The position numbers and the translations under genes are program-made. Positions 33,308-42,443 of a stretch of DNA of 64,000 nt are shown piece by piece (the first letter of the stretch is position 1; each line of letters begins with the position of its first letter). This stretch comes from Lachnospiraceae bacterium (GTDB lineage: Bacteria > Bacillota > Clostridia > Lachnospirales > Lachnospiraceae): the NCBI GenBank assembly GCA_024403355.1, contig JAKSRW010000001.1, positions 62,001-126,000 of the forward strand. Direction: 5' to 3'. The notes below the pieces were generated by a model. The model was given only the letters and a program-made list of their open reading frames with translations, ran no database searches and was not told where the DNA came from.

Positions 33308-35053
33308 ATGAAGAACAACAATAAAAATGGTCGATATGGGGATTTTGATGATTTTGAAGACCTTGAGACCGATGTTCAGGACGGAGATTTTGATGATTTC
33401 CAGGTGGACATAGATGATTATGAGGATGGAGAGTACAACGATTCATTCGATGATCTTGAAGAAGATGTCGAGAGCGACAGAAGCTATGCTTTGATGGCGG
33501 GCACTGACAGACATGAGCTTGCCGAATCAAGAGGCAGAGAGCTTAGGGTCTCAGAGGATGACGATGATGACTACGGCGAGCTTGACGAGTATGAAGAGGA
33601 AATGGAATACGAGGACGAGGATTCCGAGGATTTTGACGGGGAAGAGCTGGAGGACGATTTTGAGAACAGCTTTAAGGTTGATTTGTCGGATATTGACCTC
33701 GATGATGACAGGCTTCCGGAGGTATATAACGGAAAAGGCAGCTCTTTGAAAAAGAAGGGTACCGGGCTTGCCAAGAGAAATTCGGACGCAGATGATTTTG
33801 ATGATGACGATGAGGAAGCATCAAAATACTACGGTTATTCTGAGGATGATGACGAGGATGACGGAAAGAAGAGCCATTTGGGACTTAAGATTTTCGGTAT
33901 CATCTTCCTGCTTTTGATTGTATTTGTGGCATTTCTTATACTTACGACCCCCGGTCGAAGCATAATGTACAAACTTGCCGCAAAGTTTATTTACTCAAGT
34001 GTTAATACAGACCCGATTAATGTAGATATTGAGCCTACTCTTTCAGATGAGTTTATCAAGTCTCTGGATGAGGATGTCAATCCGGATGCCGATGTCAGCA
34101 TCGTTGATCTTGAGGATCCCTTCAAGGATACCAATGATTCACCCTACAGACATGAGGATTATGTAAAAACATATCTGCTTTTTGGTATCGAGGAAATTGA
34201 CGGAGCTTCAAATACCGACAGTATTATGCTGGTTTCAACAAATACCAAGGATAATTCGATAAAGCTTACATCAATCCTTCGTGATACCTATGTGGATATT
34301 CCCGGTTATTATCCCAATAAGATTAATGCCGCATACGCATACGGCTGCAAGACCGGTGAGACCTCGGATGAGCGTAAGGCGAACGGTGCCAAGATGCTTG
34401 TAAGCATTATCGAAAATACCTACGACGTTGATATCAGCGGCTACGCATACGTAAATTTCAAGGGACTTGAGAATGTTATCGACCGTCTCGGCGGTATCGA
34501 TATCGAGCTGGGTAAGGCTGAAGCGGCATACCTTTGCAAGACCAATTATATTTCAAATCCTGCTTACAGAACCGTATCAGCGGGCTGGAACCACTTAAAC
34601 GGTAATCAGGCACTGGGCTACTGCCGTGTTCGTAAGGTTGTAACACTCGGTGGAGCAAACAATGACTACGGCCGTACGGTAAGACAGAGACGAGTTATCA
34701 ATGCAATCGTTCAGCAGTATAAGAATTCTGCACTTACAGACCTTATTCCGATTCTTCGTGACTGTCTGGCATACGTTAAGACAAATCTCACGGAGGAGCA
34801 GATTTCAGATGCTCTTTACGATGTAATTGAGAATCAGACCTTTACTGTTAATCAGATGCGTCTTCCTGCCGATGAGCTGTTCAGGGATTCGGGTAAGAAG
34901 GGTGTATTTAACGGTAAATATAATGTAACCTACACTCTGGTGCTTGATGGCTACAGAGAACAGAATATAAAGAAATTCCATGAGTTCCTTTTCCTCGACA
35001 GTCCTGAGGACAGTTCGGCAGCAGATTCTGCCGCTGCGGGAGCCACGGAATAA
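33308..35053 (+). CDS. LytR-CpsA-Psr (LCP) family protein with acidic cytoplasmic N-terminus
   Basis: 581 residues. Residues 1-188 are an extremely acidic, Asp/Glu-rich cytoplasmic region with no predicted fold; one membrane helix (about 191-216, IFGIIFLLLIVFVAFLIL) follows; and the LCP domain lies outside (about 275-555). LCP hallmarks are NTDSIMLVS, ILRDTYVDIPG, INAAYAYG, GGIDIELG and LNGNQALGYCRVR with the pyrophosphate-binding arginines. LCP enzymes transfer polymers such as teichoic acid or capsular glycan from lipid carriers to peptidoglycan. The acidic tail is unusually long. A second LCP gene follows. Confidence 0.9.
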   Translation: MKNNNKNGRYGDFDDFEDLETDVQDGDFDDFQVDIDDYEDGEYNDSFDDLEEDVESDRSYALMAGTDRHELAESRGRELRVSEDDDDDYGELDEYEEEMEYEDEDSEDFDGEELEDDFENSFKVDLSDIDLDDDRLPEVYNGKGSSLKKKGTGLAKRNSDADDFDDDDEEASKYYGYSEDDDEDDGKKSHLGLKIFGIIFLLLIVFVAFLILTTPGRSIMYKLAAKFIYSSVNTDPINVDIEPTLSDEFIKSLDEDVNPDADVSIVDLEDPFKDTNDSPYRHEDYVKTYLLFGIEEIDGASNTDSIMLVSTNTKDNSIKLTSILRDTYVDIPGYYPNKINAAYAYGCKTGETSDERKANGAKMLVSIIENTYDVDISGYAYVNFKGLENVIDRLGGIDIELGKAEAAYLCKTNYISNPAYRTVSAGWNHLNGNQALGYCRVRKVVTLGGANNDYGRTVRQRRVINAIVQQYKNSALTDLIPILRDCLAYVKTNLTEEQISDALYDVIENQTFTVNQMRLPADELFRDSGKKGVFNGKYNVTYTLVLDGYREQNIKKFHEFLFLDSPEDSSAADSAAAGATE

Positions 35054-35135
35054 AAGAATTGTATAGCTTGGGGCAAAGAGCGCACCAAGCATAAAGCATG
35101 AGCAACTCATTGCATTCGCTGCATTAGGAGAAAAG

Positions 35136-36641
35136 ATGAATAGTGACGAGGAATTAATTGAATTAAAAGCTGACAGCACGGAAATAGTTGTTTCCGAAAC
35201 AGAGGCTGCCCTTAAGGAGGCTGCGGAAGCTGTTGATGAAATGACAGCAGAGTCTGAAGTAAAAAGCAGCGAACCGGATGATTTTGCGGAGGAGATGGAA
35301 GAGTTCGAGCATGATGCCAGAGATGAGGAAATCGCGGCAGGACTTTCCGAAGCATTAAATCGTCAGGTTGACCAGGAGCTTGCGGAAGGACAGGATGCAG
35401 AGCCTGCAGCGGAGGAAAACGGTACGGAGGGCGAGCCCCCCGTGACTGAGCCTGAAAAAAAGCCCGGCAAAATTCCCAAGTGGCTGAAGGTAAGTGCAAT
35501 CGTGCTGGTAGCCCTTCTTGTACTGCTCGGGGGAACCGGACTTGTTCTTGCAAAAACAGAATTTGGTCAGTCTATTCTTATAAAGCTTGGAAGTAAATAT
35601 GCGGCAAATAAGGTGAATTTTGAAGCTGTTGCAACACTTTCACCGGATCAGATTCTTTCACCCGAAGATGTAGACAAGCTCGATGCAGATCAGCTTGATG
35701 ATGAGGTGCTTCCTTCACCTACTCCTGAGATTACAGAGGAGCCTACACCCACACCTGAGACCGAGTTAACACCTGAGCCTACGCCCACACCTGAAGCAAA
35801 GCTTATGAACGTGCTTCTTCTGGGTGAGGAGGCTATCGGAAGCGGCGGCAGCCGTGGCCGTACAGACCTGATGATAATCGCTACGGTCGATCCCGGAAAC
35901 AGGGTTCTTAAGCTTACTTCTCTTATGAGAGACAGCTTTATTGAGATTCCGGGCGGTTACTCTGATAACCGAATTAATGTAGCATATTCTATCGGCGGTG
36001 TTGCGAAGGTTTACGAGGTTCTTCAGCATAACTTTAACTTTATTCCGGATAACTACATTCTTGTAGGCTTTAACAGCTTTGAAAAGGTTGTGGATGCGGT
36101 AGGCGGTATTGATATCGAGCTTTCCGCAAATGAGGCGGCATACCTGAACAGAACCAATTATATTTCAAATCCCTCTTACAGAAATGTAAGAACGGGTATG
36201 AACCACTTAAACGGCAATCAGGCACTCGGTTATTGCCGTGTACGTAAGGTTTCAACAAAGGACAAGCAGAGCAACGATTTCGGACGTACAGCCAGACAGA
36301 GAGAGGTTCTTAACGCTATTTTTGATAAGGTTAAGACTTTGGGCTATGCGGATCTTCTTACTGTTGCAAACCAGTGTCTGCCCTTTGTTACAACCGATTT
36401 GACCGCTGAGCAGATTGAGGACGGAATTAACACACTGCTTTCAATCGGCGGTACAAACGTTAATGTTGAGCAGATGCGAATCCCCTATGACGGATCGTGG
36501 AAATATGAAACAATTCGCGGAATGGCGGTTACTAAAATCGATATTTCAAAAAACAGGGATATGATTCACAGCTTTATTTATGGGGATCAGGAGTCGGATG
36601 AGGCAGCGAAGGAGAATGCCGAAGCGACAGCTGAGGAATAA
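35136..36641 (+). CDS. LytR-CpsA-Psr (LCP) family protein
   Basis: 501 residues. An acidic cytoplasmic N-terminus (1-105) is followed by a membrane helix (about 115-138, VSAIVLVALLVLLGGTGLVLA), a Thr-Pro-Glu linker (PTPEITEEPTPTPETE, near 190-215) and an LCP domain with LMRDSFIEIPG, GGIDIELS and LNGNQALGYCRVRK. It is paralogous to the preceding gene, 82 bases away, and ends in a similar Ala/Glu tail. The two probably arose by tandem duplication and attach wall polymers, perhaps with different substrates. Confidence 0.9.
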   Translation: MNSDEELIELKADSTEIVVSETEAALKEAAEAVDEMTAESEVKSSEPDDFAEEMEEFEHDARDEEIAAGLSEALNRQVDQELAEGQDAEPAAEENGTEGEPPVTEPEKKPGKIPKWLKVSAIVLVALLVLLGGTGLVLAKTEFGQSILIKLGSKYAANKVNFEAVATLSPDQILSPEDVDKLDADQLDDEVLPSPTPEITEEPTPTPETELTPEPTPTPEAKLMNVLLLGEEAIGSGGSRGRTDLMIIATVDPGNRVLKLTSLMRDSFIEIPGGYSDNRINVAYSIGGVAKVYEVLQHNFNFIPDNYILVGFNSFEKVVDAVGGIDIELSANEAAYLNRTNYISNPSYRNVRTGMNHLNGNQALGYCRVRKVSTKDKQSNDFGRTARQREVLNAIFDKVKTLGYADLLTVANQCLPFVTTDLTAEQIEDGINTLLSIGGTNVNVEQMRIPYDGSWKYETIRGMAVTKIDISKNRDMIHSFIYGDQESDEAAKENAEATAEE

Positions 36642-36680
36642 AGCAGGTATTTGATTAAAGAGGAAGGTATTTGATTAACT

Positions 36681-37484
36681 ATGGAAATTCAGATGTGGCG
36701 AGAGAAGCTTGCACCTTATGCACTGGCGGTAGATGAGCTTAAGGTCAAGTTTGAACACATGCAGAATGCATATAAAAATGCAGGAGTTTACTCACCTATT
36801 GAGCAGATTCACGGACGTGTAAAAACCATTTCTTCATTGCTTGAAAAGGTTCAGAGAAAGCATATTTCACTGGATGACATTGACAAGCGTATTGATGATA
36901 TTGCGGGTATCAGAATTATCTGCCAGTTTGTAGAGGATATTTACAAGGTTGCAGAGCTTATCCGCAGAAGATCCGATATGGAGGTTATTGAGGAGCAGGA
37001 TTATATTAAGAATACAAAGCCCTCAGGATATCGAAGCTATCATATGGTTATCAAGTATGTGGTTGAAACACTTAACGGTCCCAAGGAAATCCATGCGGAG
37101 ATTCAGATCAGAACTCTTGCGATGAATTTCTGGGCGACCATTGAGCATTCACTTCAGTATAAGTATAAGCAGAATATGCCTGCAAATCTCAGGTCAAGGC
37201 TTCTTAAGGCAGCTGACGCCATAGAGATACTGGATAGTGAGATGTCAAGCGTATCAGGTGAGATAATGGATGCTCAGACAATATTTACCGTGCGTTCAAA
37301 TCTCGTTGCGGATATTCTGAATAATATCCAGAATCTTTATAAGCTTGCCAATAAGCGTGAGATTATAAAAATTCAGGATGAATTTTTCAGAATCTATGAG
37401 TCTGAAGAGCTGGAGAGACTGGAGAAGTTTGCGAAGGAGCTGGATGTTATTTCTGAAGGCTACAGAGCACAGAGTCTCAGATAA
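36681..37484 (+). CDS. Small alarmone synthetase, second copy
   Basis: A 267-residue single-domain RelA/SpoT synthetase. IDDIAGIRIICQFVEDIY, IKNTKPSGYRSYHM and AEIQIRTLAMNFWATIEHSLQYKYK are present and there is no hydrolase domain, so (p)ppGpp synthesis is predicted. It is collinear with the CIRCE-linked copy at 8.4 kb but clearly diverged. It sits behind the LCP pair, 39 bases from the second, with a 14-base direct repeat (AGGTATTTGATTAA at 36645 and 36665) in the gap. Regulation here would be that of the envelope genes rather than heat shock. Confidence 0.9.
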   Translation: MEIQMWREKLAPYALAVDELKVKFEHMQNAYKNAGVYSPIEQIHGRVKTISSLLEKVQRKHISLDDIDKRIDDIAGIRIICQFVEDIYKVAELIRRRSDMEVIEEQDYIKNTKPSGYRSYHMVIKYVVETLNGPKEIHAEIQIRTLAMNFWATIEHSLQYKYKQNMPANLRSRLLKAADAIEILDSEMSSVSGEIMDAQTIFTVRSNLVADILNNIQNLYKLANKREIIKIQDEFFRIYESEELERLEKFAKELDVISEGYRAQSLR

Positions 37485-37508
37485 TTTGATGCAGATATAA
37501 AAAATATT

Positions 37509-37535
37509 AGGGCCGGCACTTTTTGTACCGGCTCT
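37509..37535. terminator. Hairpin between alarmone synthetase and rRNA methyltransferase
   Basis: AGGGCCGG paired with CCGGCTCT (two bases GU), T-rich loop. No T run follows on the plus strand, so termination is uncertain; it could be a processing or attenuation hairpin. Confidence 0.45.
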
Positions 37536-37571
37536 ATGCTTGCTAAATGTGACTATTACGGGAGAAATCAG

Positions 37572-39032
37572 ATGACTGCGAATAACTGGATTCCGGAAGA
37601 ATTCCTTGATAAAATGAAGGAGCAGCTGCCGAACGATTTTGATAAATTTCTGGCATCATATGATGAGGAGCATAATCGCGGAATGCGCTGCAATACCTTG
37701 AAGCTTACGCCCGGGGAGTTTGAGAAAATCTGTCCTTACGAGCTGGAGCATGTAGAATGGATTCCGAACGGCTACTATTCAAAGGAGGATGAGCAGCCTG
37801 CCAAGCATCCTTATTATTATGCGGGGCTGTATTATATTCAGGAACCGAGCGCTATGACGCCTGCCTTTGCCCTTCCCGTTAATCCGGGTGACAGGGTATT
37901 GGACCTTTGCGCGGCACCCGGCGGAAAGACTACTGAGCTTGGTGCAAAGCTTAAAGGAAAGGGTGTGCTGGTCTGCAATGATATCAGCAATTCCCGTGCG
38001 AAGGCACTGCTTAAAAATGTTGAGCTTTTCGGAATAAGAAATGCGCTTGTTACAAGTGAGGCACCTGATAAGCTGGCTGACAGATTTGAGGAATACTTTG
38101 ACAAAATCCTCGTGGACGCTCCCTGCTCGGGTGAAGGAATGTTCCGTAAGAGTCATGCGATAGTAAAGAACTGGCAGCAGTACGGTGTGGAGTATTATGC
38201 AAAGCTGCAGAGGGAGATTCTTCCGTCAGCCATAAAGATGCTGAAGCCGGGCGGATTAATGGTTTATTCAACCTGTACCTTCTCAACGGAGGAGGACGAG
38301 GGCACACTTGAATTTATCCTGACAAATTATCCGGAAATGGAGCTTTTACCGGTAATAGATTTTGAAGCGGCTCAGTTCAAGGGCTTTACAAAGGGCTTCG
38401 GTGCTTACGACAGGGCGGCAAGGATATATCCTCACAGGGTAAAGGGTGAGGGACATTTTGTGGCTCTTTTAAGAAAAAAATCAATTATGGATGATGCGTC
38501 TTTTGCAGCGGATTCTGCTGATTATATAAAAGCAGCGGATAATTCTGAATCTGATTTTGAAGGCTCAGTTTTTAAAAACAGCTATCCCTTACAGCTTCGA
38601 AAGAAGTATAAGGCGGTTTCTGATGAAGCCTTTGATTTCTTTGAAAAACTGGGCTTTGAAATTGATCCGTCCATGCTGGAGGTCCGCGAGGACAGAATAT
38701 ATATGCTTCCGACTTCTGATTTGCCCTTAAGAGGCCTTAGAATACTTCGTACGGGTCTTCTTATGGGAGAAATGAAAAAGGGCCGATTTGAGCCGTCTCA
38801 GGCGCTTGCAAGTGCACTTAAAAGCTCTGAGTATGACAATGTACTTAATTTGCCGGTAAATGATGACCGTGTAATAAGATATCTTAAGTGCGAAAGCATA
38901 GATACTGAGGACAGTGAGAACGTAAAGGACGGATACTGCCTTATCGCGGTAGACGGATATCCTCTGGGCTGGGGAAAGGCTCAGCGAGGCTCGATAAAGA
39001 ATAAATATCTGCCCGGCTGGAGAATGCTCTAA
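37572..39032 (+). CDS. NOL1/NOP2/Sun family RNA m5C methyltransferase (RsmF-like)
   Basis: 486 residues from ATG 37572, which follows GGGAGAA; an upstream in-frame ATG overlaps the hairpin and is less likely. The SAM domain has LDLCAAPGGKTTELG, VDAPCSGEGMF (catalytic Cys region) and STCTFSTEEDE (second catalytic Cys). An N-terminal fold and a C-terminal RNA-binding region of about 120 residues ending PLGWGKAQRGSIKNKYLPGW make it RsmF/YebU-like. It is predicted to methylate cytosine in 16S rRNA. It is followed by two pseudouridine synthase genes, forming an RNA-modification cluster. Confidence 0.9.
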   Translation: MTANNWIPEEFLDKMKEQLPNDFDKFLASYDEEHNRGMRCNTLKLTPGEFEKICPYELEHVEWIPNGYYSKEDEQPAKHPYYYAGLYYIQEPSAMTPAFALPVNPGDRVLDLCAAPGGKTTELGAKLKGKGVLVCNDISNSRAKALLKNVELFGIRNALVTSEAPDKLADRFEEYFDKILVDAPCSGEGMFRKSHAIVKNWQQYGVEYYAKLQREILPSAIKMLKPGGLMVYSTCTFSTEEDEGTLEFILTNYPEMELLPVIDFEAAQFKGFTKGFGAYDRAARIYPHRVKGEGHFVALLRKKSIMDDASFAADSADYIKAADNSESDFEGSVFKNSYPLQLRKKYKAVSDEAFDFFEKLGFEIDPSMLEVREDRIYMLPTSDLPLRGLRILRTGLLMGEMKKGRFEPSQALASALKSSEYDNVLNLPVNDDRVIRYLKCESIDTEDSENVKDGYCLIAVDGYPLGWGKAQRGSIKNKYLPGWRML

Positions 39033-39103
39033 GGGCTGAACGGGTATTAAGTTTAACAATACGCTTTTTAGGTGATTAATTTGTGAGGAGGCATGTAAAA
39101 CTA

Positions 39104-40570
39104 ATGGAACGACTTGATAAAATACTTGCGTCCTCGGGGGCGGGAAGCAGAACCGATGTTAAGCAGATGGTCCGTTCAGGACGAGTAAGGGTTAACGGCA
39201 ATATTGTGAAGGATCCCCAGCAGAAGATTGCGGATACAGATATTGTCAGTCTGGACGGAAAAGATATAAATACCTCTAAATATCACTATTTTATGCTGAA
39301 TAAGCCTGCGGATACCGTATCCTCCACAAAGGAGGAGGCAGGTGGTGCAAAGACGGTTATCGATCTCTTTAAAAACGAAAAGCTGAAAAATCTTTTCCCG
39401 GTGGGGAGACTTGATAAGGATACAACAGGACTTCTGATTGTTACGGATGACGGTGAGCTGGGTCATAAGCTTACAGCACCGTCTCATCATGTGGATAAAT
39501 GCTATGAGGCTGTCGTAGACGGTTTACTCAGTGATGAGGCTGTGGAACTGTTTGCAAAGGGCTTTGATTTTAAGGATTTTTCTTCGGCTCCGGCCATTCT
39601 GGAAATTGTTGAGACAGATCCAGTTTATAACTGCTCGAGAGCCAGGGTGACAATCCACGAGGGTAAGTTTCATCAGGTAAAAAGGATGTTTTTGAAGGTA
39701 GGCTGTGAGGTTACGGCACTTAAACGATTATCCATGGGAGCATTGAAGCTGGATGAGAGCCTGCAGGAGGGTCAGTACAGACCGCTTTTGCCGGAGGAAC
39801 TTGAACTGCTGAAAAATGACGGAAAGAAAAAGGTGAATACAGCGATATTTATGCCGGAAAAGAAGGGAGCAGGAAAAGGAAATGATATTCTTGAAGGAAT
39901 AGAGGCGGTATTGTTCGACCTCGACGGTACGCTTGTAGATTCAATGTGGATGTGGAAGAGCATTGACAGGGAATATCTGGCACGCTTCGGTATTGAGCTT
40001 CCCGAGGATTTACAGAGCTGTATCGAAGGAATGAGCTTTACGGAAACAGCTTATTATTTTAAGGAACGCTTCAAAATTCCTGATGATATTGAGAAAATGA
40101 AGGCCGACTGGAATGCTATGGCCTATGATTATTACTGTCACAGAGTCCCGCTGAAGGCCGGGGTTTTGGAATTTCTGAAGCTTTTGAAATCGAAAGATAT
40201 TAAGATGGGTATAGCAACCAGTAATTCGCGCGAGCTTGCGGATGCGGTTATTAAGGCGCAGGGAATAGATGCCTTTATCAGTGAAATACATATTTCCTGT
40301 GAGGTTGAGCATGGAAAGCCCGCACCGGATATTTATCTGCTGGTAGCGGACAGGCTGGGCGTTGTGCCTGAAAAGTGTCTGGTGTTTGAGGATATTCTGC
40401 AGGGAATAGATGCCGGAAATGCCGCGGGTATGCGTACCTGTGCGGTAGAGGATGAATTTTCTGCGGACACTTTGGAAGATAAAAGAAAAAGGGCAGATTA
40501 TTGCTACAGAGGCTTTGATGAGCTGATGAAGGAATTGACAAGCAAAGCGGTCACGAGTTTGACAAGCTGA
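39104..40570 (+). CDS. RsuA/RluB pseudouridine synthase fused to a HAD hydrolase
   Basis: 488 residues from ATG 39104, giving the usual MERLDKILASSG start; an upstream GTG at 39083 is less likely. Residues 1-60 are an S4 RNA-binding domain; 60-240 a pseudouridine synthase with GRLDKDTTGLLIVTDDG (catalytic Asp). Residues 268-480 are a HAD-IA hydrolase: FDLDGTLVDS (nucleophile motif, near 272), ATSNSR (motif II), GKPAPDIY (motif III Lys) and FEDILQGIDAG (motif IV). One chain thus combines rRNA pseudouridylation and a sugar-phosphate or nucleotide phosphatase-type domain. The last 12 codons overlap a dispersed 27-base repeat. Confidence 0.9.
   Translation: MERLDKILASSGAGSRTDVKQMVRSGRVRVNGNIVKDPQQKIADTDIVSLDGKDINTSKYHYFMLNKPADTVSSTKEEAGGAKTVIDLFKNEKLKNLFPVGRLDKDTTGLLIVTDDGELGHKLTAPSHHVDKCYEAVVDGLLSDEAVELFAKGFDFKDFSSAPAILEIVETDPVYNCSRARVTIHEGKFHQVKRMFLKVGCEVTALKRLSMGALKLDESLQEGQYRPLLPEELELLKNDGKKKVNTAIFMPEKKGAGKGNDILEGIEAVLFDLDGTLVDSMWMWKSIDREYLARFGIELPEDLQSCIEGMSFTETAYYFKERFKIPDDIEKMKADWNAMAYDYYCHRVPLKAGVLEFLKLLKSKDIKMGIATSNSRELADAVIKAQGIDAFISEIHISCEVEHGKPAPDIYLLVADRLGVVPEKCLVFEDILQGIDAGNAAGMRTCAVEDEFSADTLEDKRKRADYCYRGFDELMKELTSKAVTSLTS
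40536..40562 (+). repeat. 27-base dispersed repeat, copy 1
   Basis: Matches 59316-59342 at 25 of 27 positions. This copy encodes the last residues of the pseudouridine synthase-HAD protein. Confidence 0.75.
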
Positions 40571-40604
40571 AAAGATATACCGGAAAGGATGGGTGCAGGG
40601 ACAG

Positions 40605-41216
40605 ATGGAAAAAAGAAGGTTTAATATAGTCAGGAAGGGTGAATTCGGATACATCAGCTTTATGAAAAAGCTGAATCTGGTGATTTCACTTGTTTTGTTT
40701 CTCTTTGCCGGAGGAATATTTGTATCGGGTCTGTTTTTATTTGAAAGCAAGGCCAATATCTGTACCATAATCGGTGCGTTATTTGTTATTCCCGCGGCAA
40801 GATATATGACTGTCTGGATTCTTTTTATGCCTCATAAGTCTGTAAGCACAGAACAGTTTGAAAAGACCTATGGGCTTATGAAGGGCGGTAATATTCTTTA
40901 CTGTGATGTACTGATTACTTCGCCTGAAAAGGCATATTTTCTTCCTTTTATCGCCATTACAGGTGACAAGGTAATTGCGCTGATGGCAGGCAAGGATAAG
41001 CTCTATAAGGTGCAGGATTATTTTGGCGGCTTTATAAGAAGACGTGGTTTTGATGATTTTAAGGTTACAGTGACCGATGATGAGGCTAAGTTCCAGAGTC
41101 TGTTAAGAGCTGCGGATTCTGCAGCTGAAATCAGATTCGCAGACGATGAAGAGCGTGAGGCCTTTGACAGGGAAAGAATAGAGCTTTGCGGGGCAATTGA
41201 TTCAATTATGCCCTAA
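40605..41216 (+). CDS. Membrane protein of unknown function
   Basis: 203 residues from ATG 40605; a GTG at 40593 closer to GGAAAGG is an alternative start. Two adjacent transmembrane helices lie near residues 24-46 and 52-75. The rest is a soluble domain of about 125 residues with ITGDKVIALMAGKDK and a charged C-terminus. I do not recognise a family. It lies between two pseudouridine synthase genes, with no clear functional link. Confidence 0.7.
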   Translation: MEKRRFNIVRKGEFGYISFMKKLNLVISLVLFLFAGGIFVSGLFLFESKANICTIIGALFVIPAARYMTVWILFMPHKSVSTEQFEKTYGLMKGGNILYCDVLITSPEKAYFLPFIAITGDKVIALMAGKDKLYKVQDYFGGFIRRRGFDDFKVTVTDDEAKFQSLLRAADSAAEIRFADDEEREAFDRERIELCGAIDSIMP

Positions 41217-41249
41217 TTTGCCGTAAAGATTTTTAATGCGAAATTATTG

Positions 41250-41314
41250 ACACGCAAATGTCTGCCTGTGCATGCGGATAATTACGGTGCGGACAGAAAG
41301 GCACGGTTATTAAT
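41250..41314 (+). promoter_or_regulatory. Recurring structured leader before the rluD-type gene
   Basis: CACGCAAATG, then TGTCTGC (41259-41265) pairs with GCGGACA (41289-41295), with CTGT/ACGG continuing inward. It is followed by CAGAAAGGCACGG, 8 bases and ATG. Confidence 0.65.
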
Positions 41315-42376
41315 ATGCAGAGTATTATTGCGGGTAAAAATGAGGATGGCCAGCGCCTGGACAGGCTTCTTAACAGGCTCCTTCCTAAGGCCGGACAGGG
41401 CTTTATTTACAAGATGCTTCGAAAGAAGAATATAGTGCTGAACGGTAAGAAGGCTGAGGGAAGCGAACGTGTTTTGGCGGGAGATGAAATTAAGCTTTTT
41501 CTTTCGGATGATACGATTGCTTCGTTTTCGGAAAACGGCAGGATTTCTGCCGCTGCATCTGATATGAATACAAAAGAAGGTCAGGCTGAGCAGGTAAAGG
41601 CATCCGATAAATACGTCAGGGCTGCAGAGCAGTCAGTAGCTGCAAAGGCAAAGGCCTCTGTTAAGCTTGATATTGTCTATGAGGATGAGGATATTATTCT
41701 GGTGAATAAGCCTGTCGGAATGCTTTCTCAAAAGGCTGAGGCAAATGATATTTCACTCAATGAATATGTGATAGATTATCTGCTTAATAAAGGTGAGCTG
41801 ACAAGAGAGCAGATGAAAACCTTCAGACCGGGCGTGTGCAACAGACTAGACAGGAATACCTCAGGTATAGTGGCCGTAGGAAAGAGTCTGCAGGGACTGA
41901 GAGTACTTTCTGAGCTCTTCAGAAGCCGAACAATCGACAAATACTATCTTTGTATAGTTAAGGGTATAATAAACGAAGCCTCGCGTATAGAGGGCTATCT
42001 GGTAAAGGATGAGAAAAGCAATAAGGTGTCCGTATCAAAGGTGAAGCCTGTTTCGGCGGACAAGGATGAGGCGGTGGAGATTATCACGGAGTTCAGACCG
42101 GTAAAGTCCCTGAGCGGCTGTACCCTGCTTGAAGTAAAGTTGATAACCGGTAAAACTCATCAGATTAGGGCGCATCTGGCCAGCATAGGTCATCCGATAG
42201 CAGGTGACATGAAGTACGGACAGTCGGAATTTAATCATGCTATGAAGGTTAATTTCGGTGTAAGGTCCCAGCTTCTGCTTGCTTACAGACTGAAGTTTCC
42301 GAAGAACTGTACGGGACTTGAGAGACTTTCAGGCAGGGAATTTACGGTTGAAAAGCCAAAGAGCTTTTTTATTTAA
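41315..42376 (+). CDS. RluD-type pseudouridine synthase
   Basis: 353 residues. The S4 domain (1-70) is followed by a linker, then the RluA-superfamily catalytic domain with NRLDRNTSGIVAVGKS (catalytic Asp), DIVYEDEDIILVNKPVGML and GKTHQIRAHLASIGHPIAGD. It is predicted to make pseudouridine in 23S rRNA. A non-conserved insertion rich in Ala, Glu and Lys (about 75-115) separates the S4 and catalytic domains. It is preceded by a recurring leader and followed by recU. Confidence 0.9.
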   Translation: MQSIIAGKNEDGQRLDRLLNRLLPKAGQGFIYKMLRKKNIVLNGKKAEGSERVLAGDEIKLFLSDDTIASFSENGRISAAASDMNTKEGQAEQVKASDKYVRAAEQSVAAKAKASVKLDIVYEDEDIILVNKPVGMLSQKAEANDISLNEYVIDYLLNKGELTREQMKTFRPGVCNRLDRNTSGIVAVGKSLQGLRVLSELFRSRTIDKYYLCIVKGIINEASRIEGYLVKDEKSNKVSVSKVKPVSADKDEAVEIITEFRPVKSLSGCTLLEVKLITGKTHQIRAHLASIGHPIAGDMKYGQSEFNHAMKVNFGVRSQLLLAYRLKFPKNCTGLERLSGREFTVEKPKSFFI

Positions 42377-42443
42377 TAAAAAGGAGGACGCTGTCCAAAG
42401 CAGCAGGCTGCTGATGCAGTAGGCTGTCAGTGCAGCTAATGCT

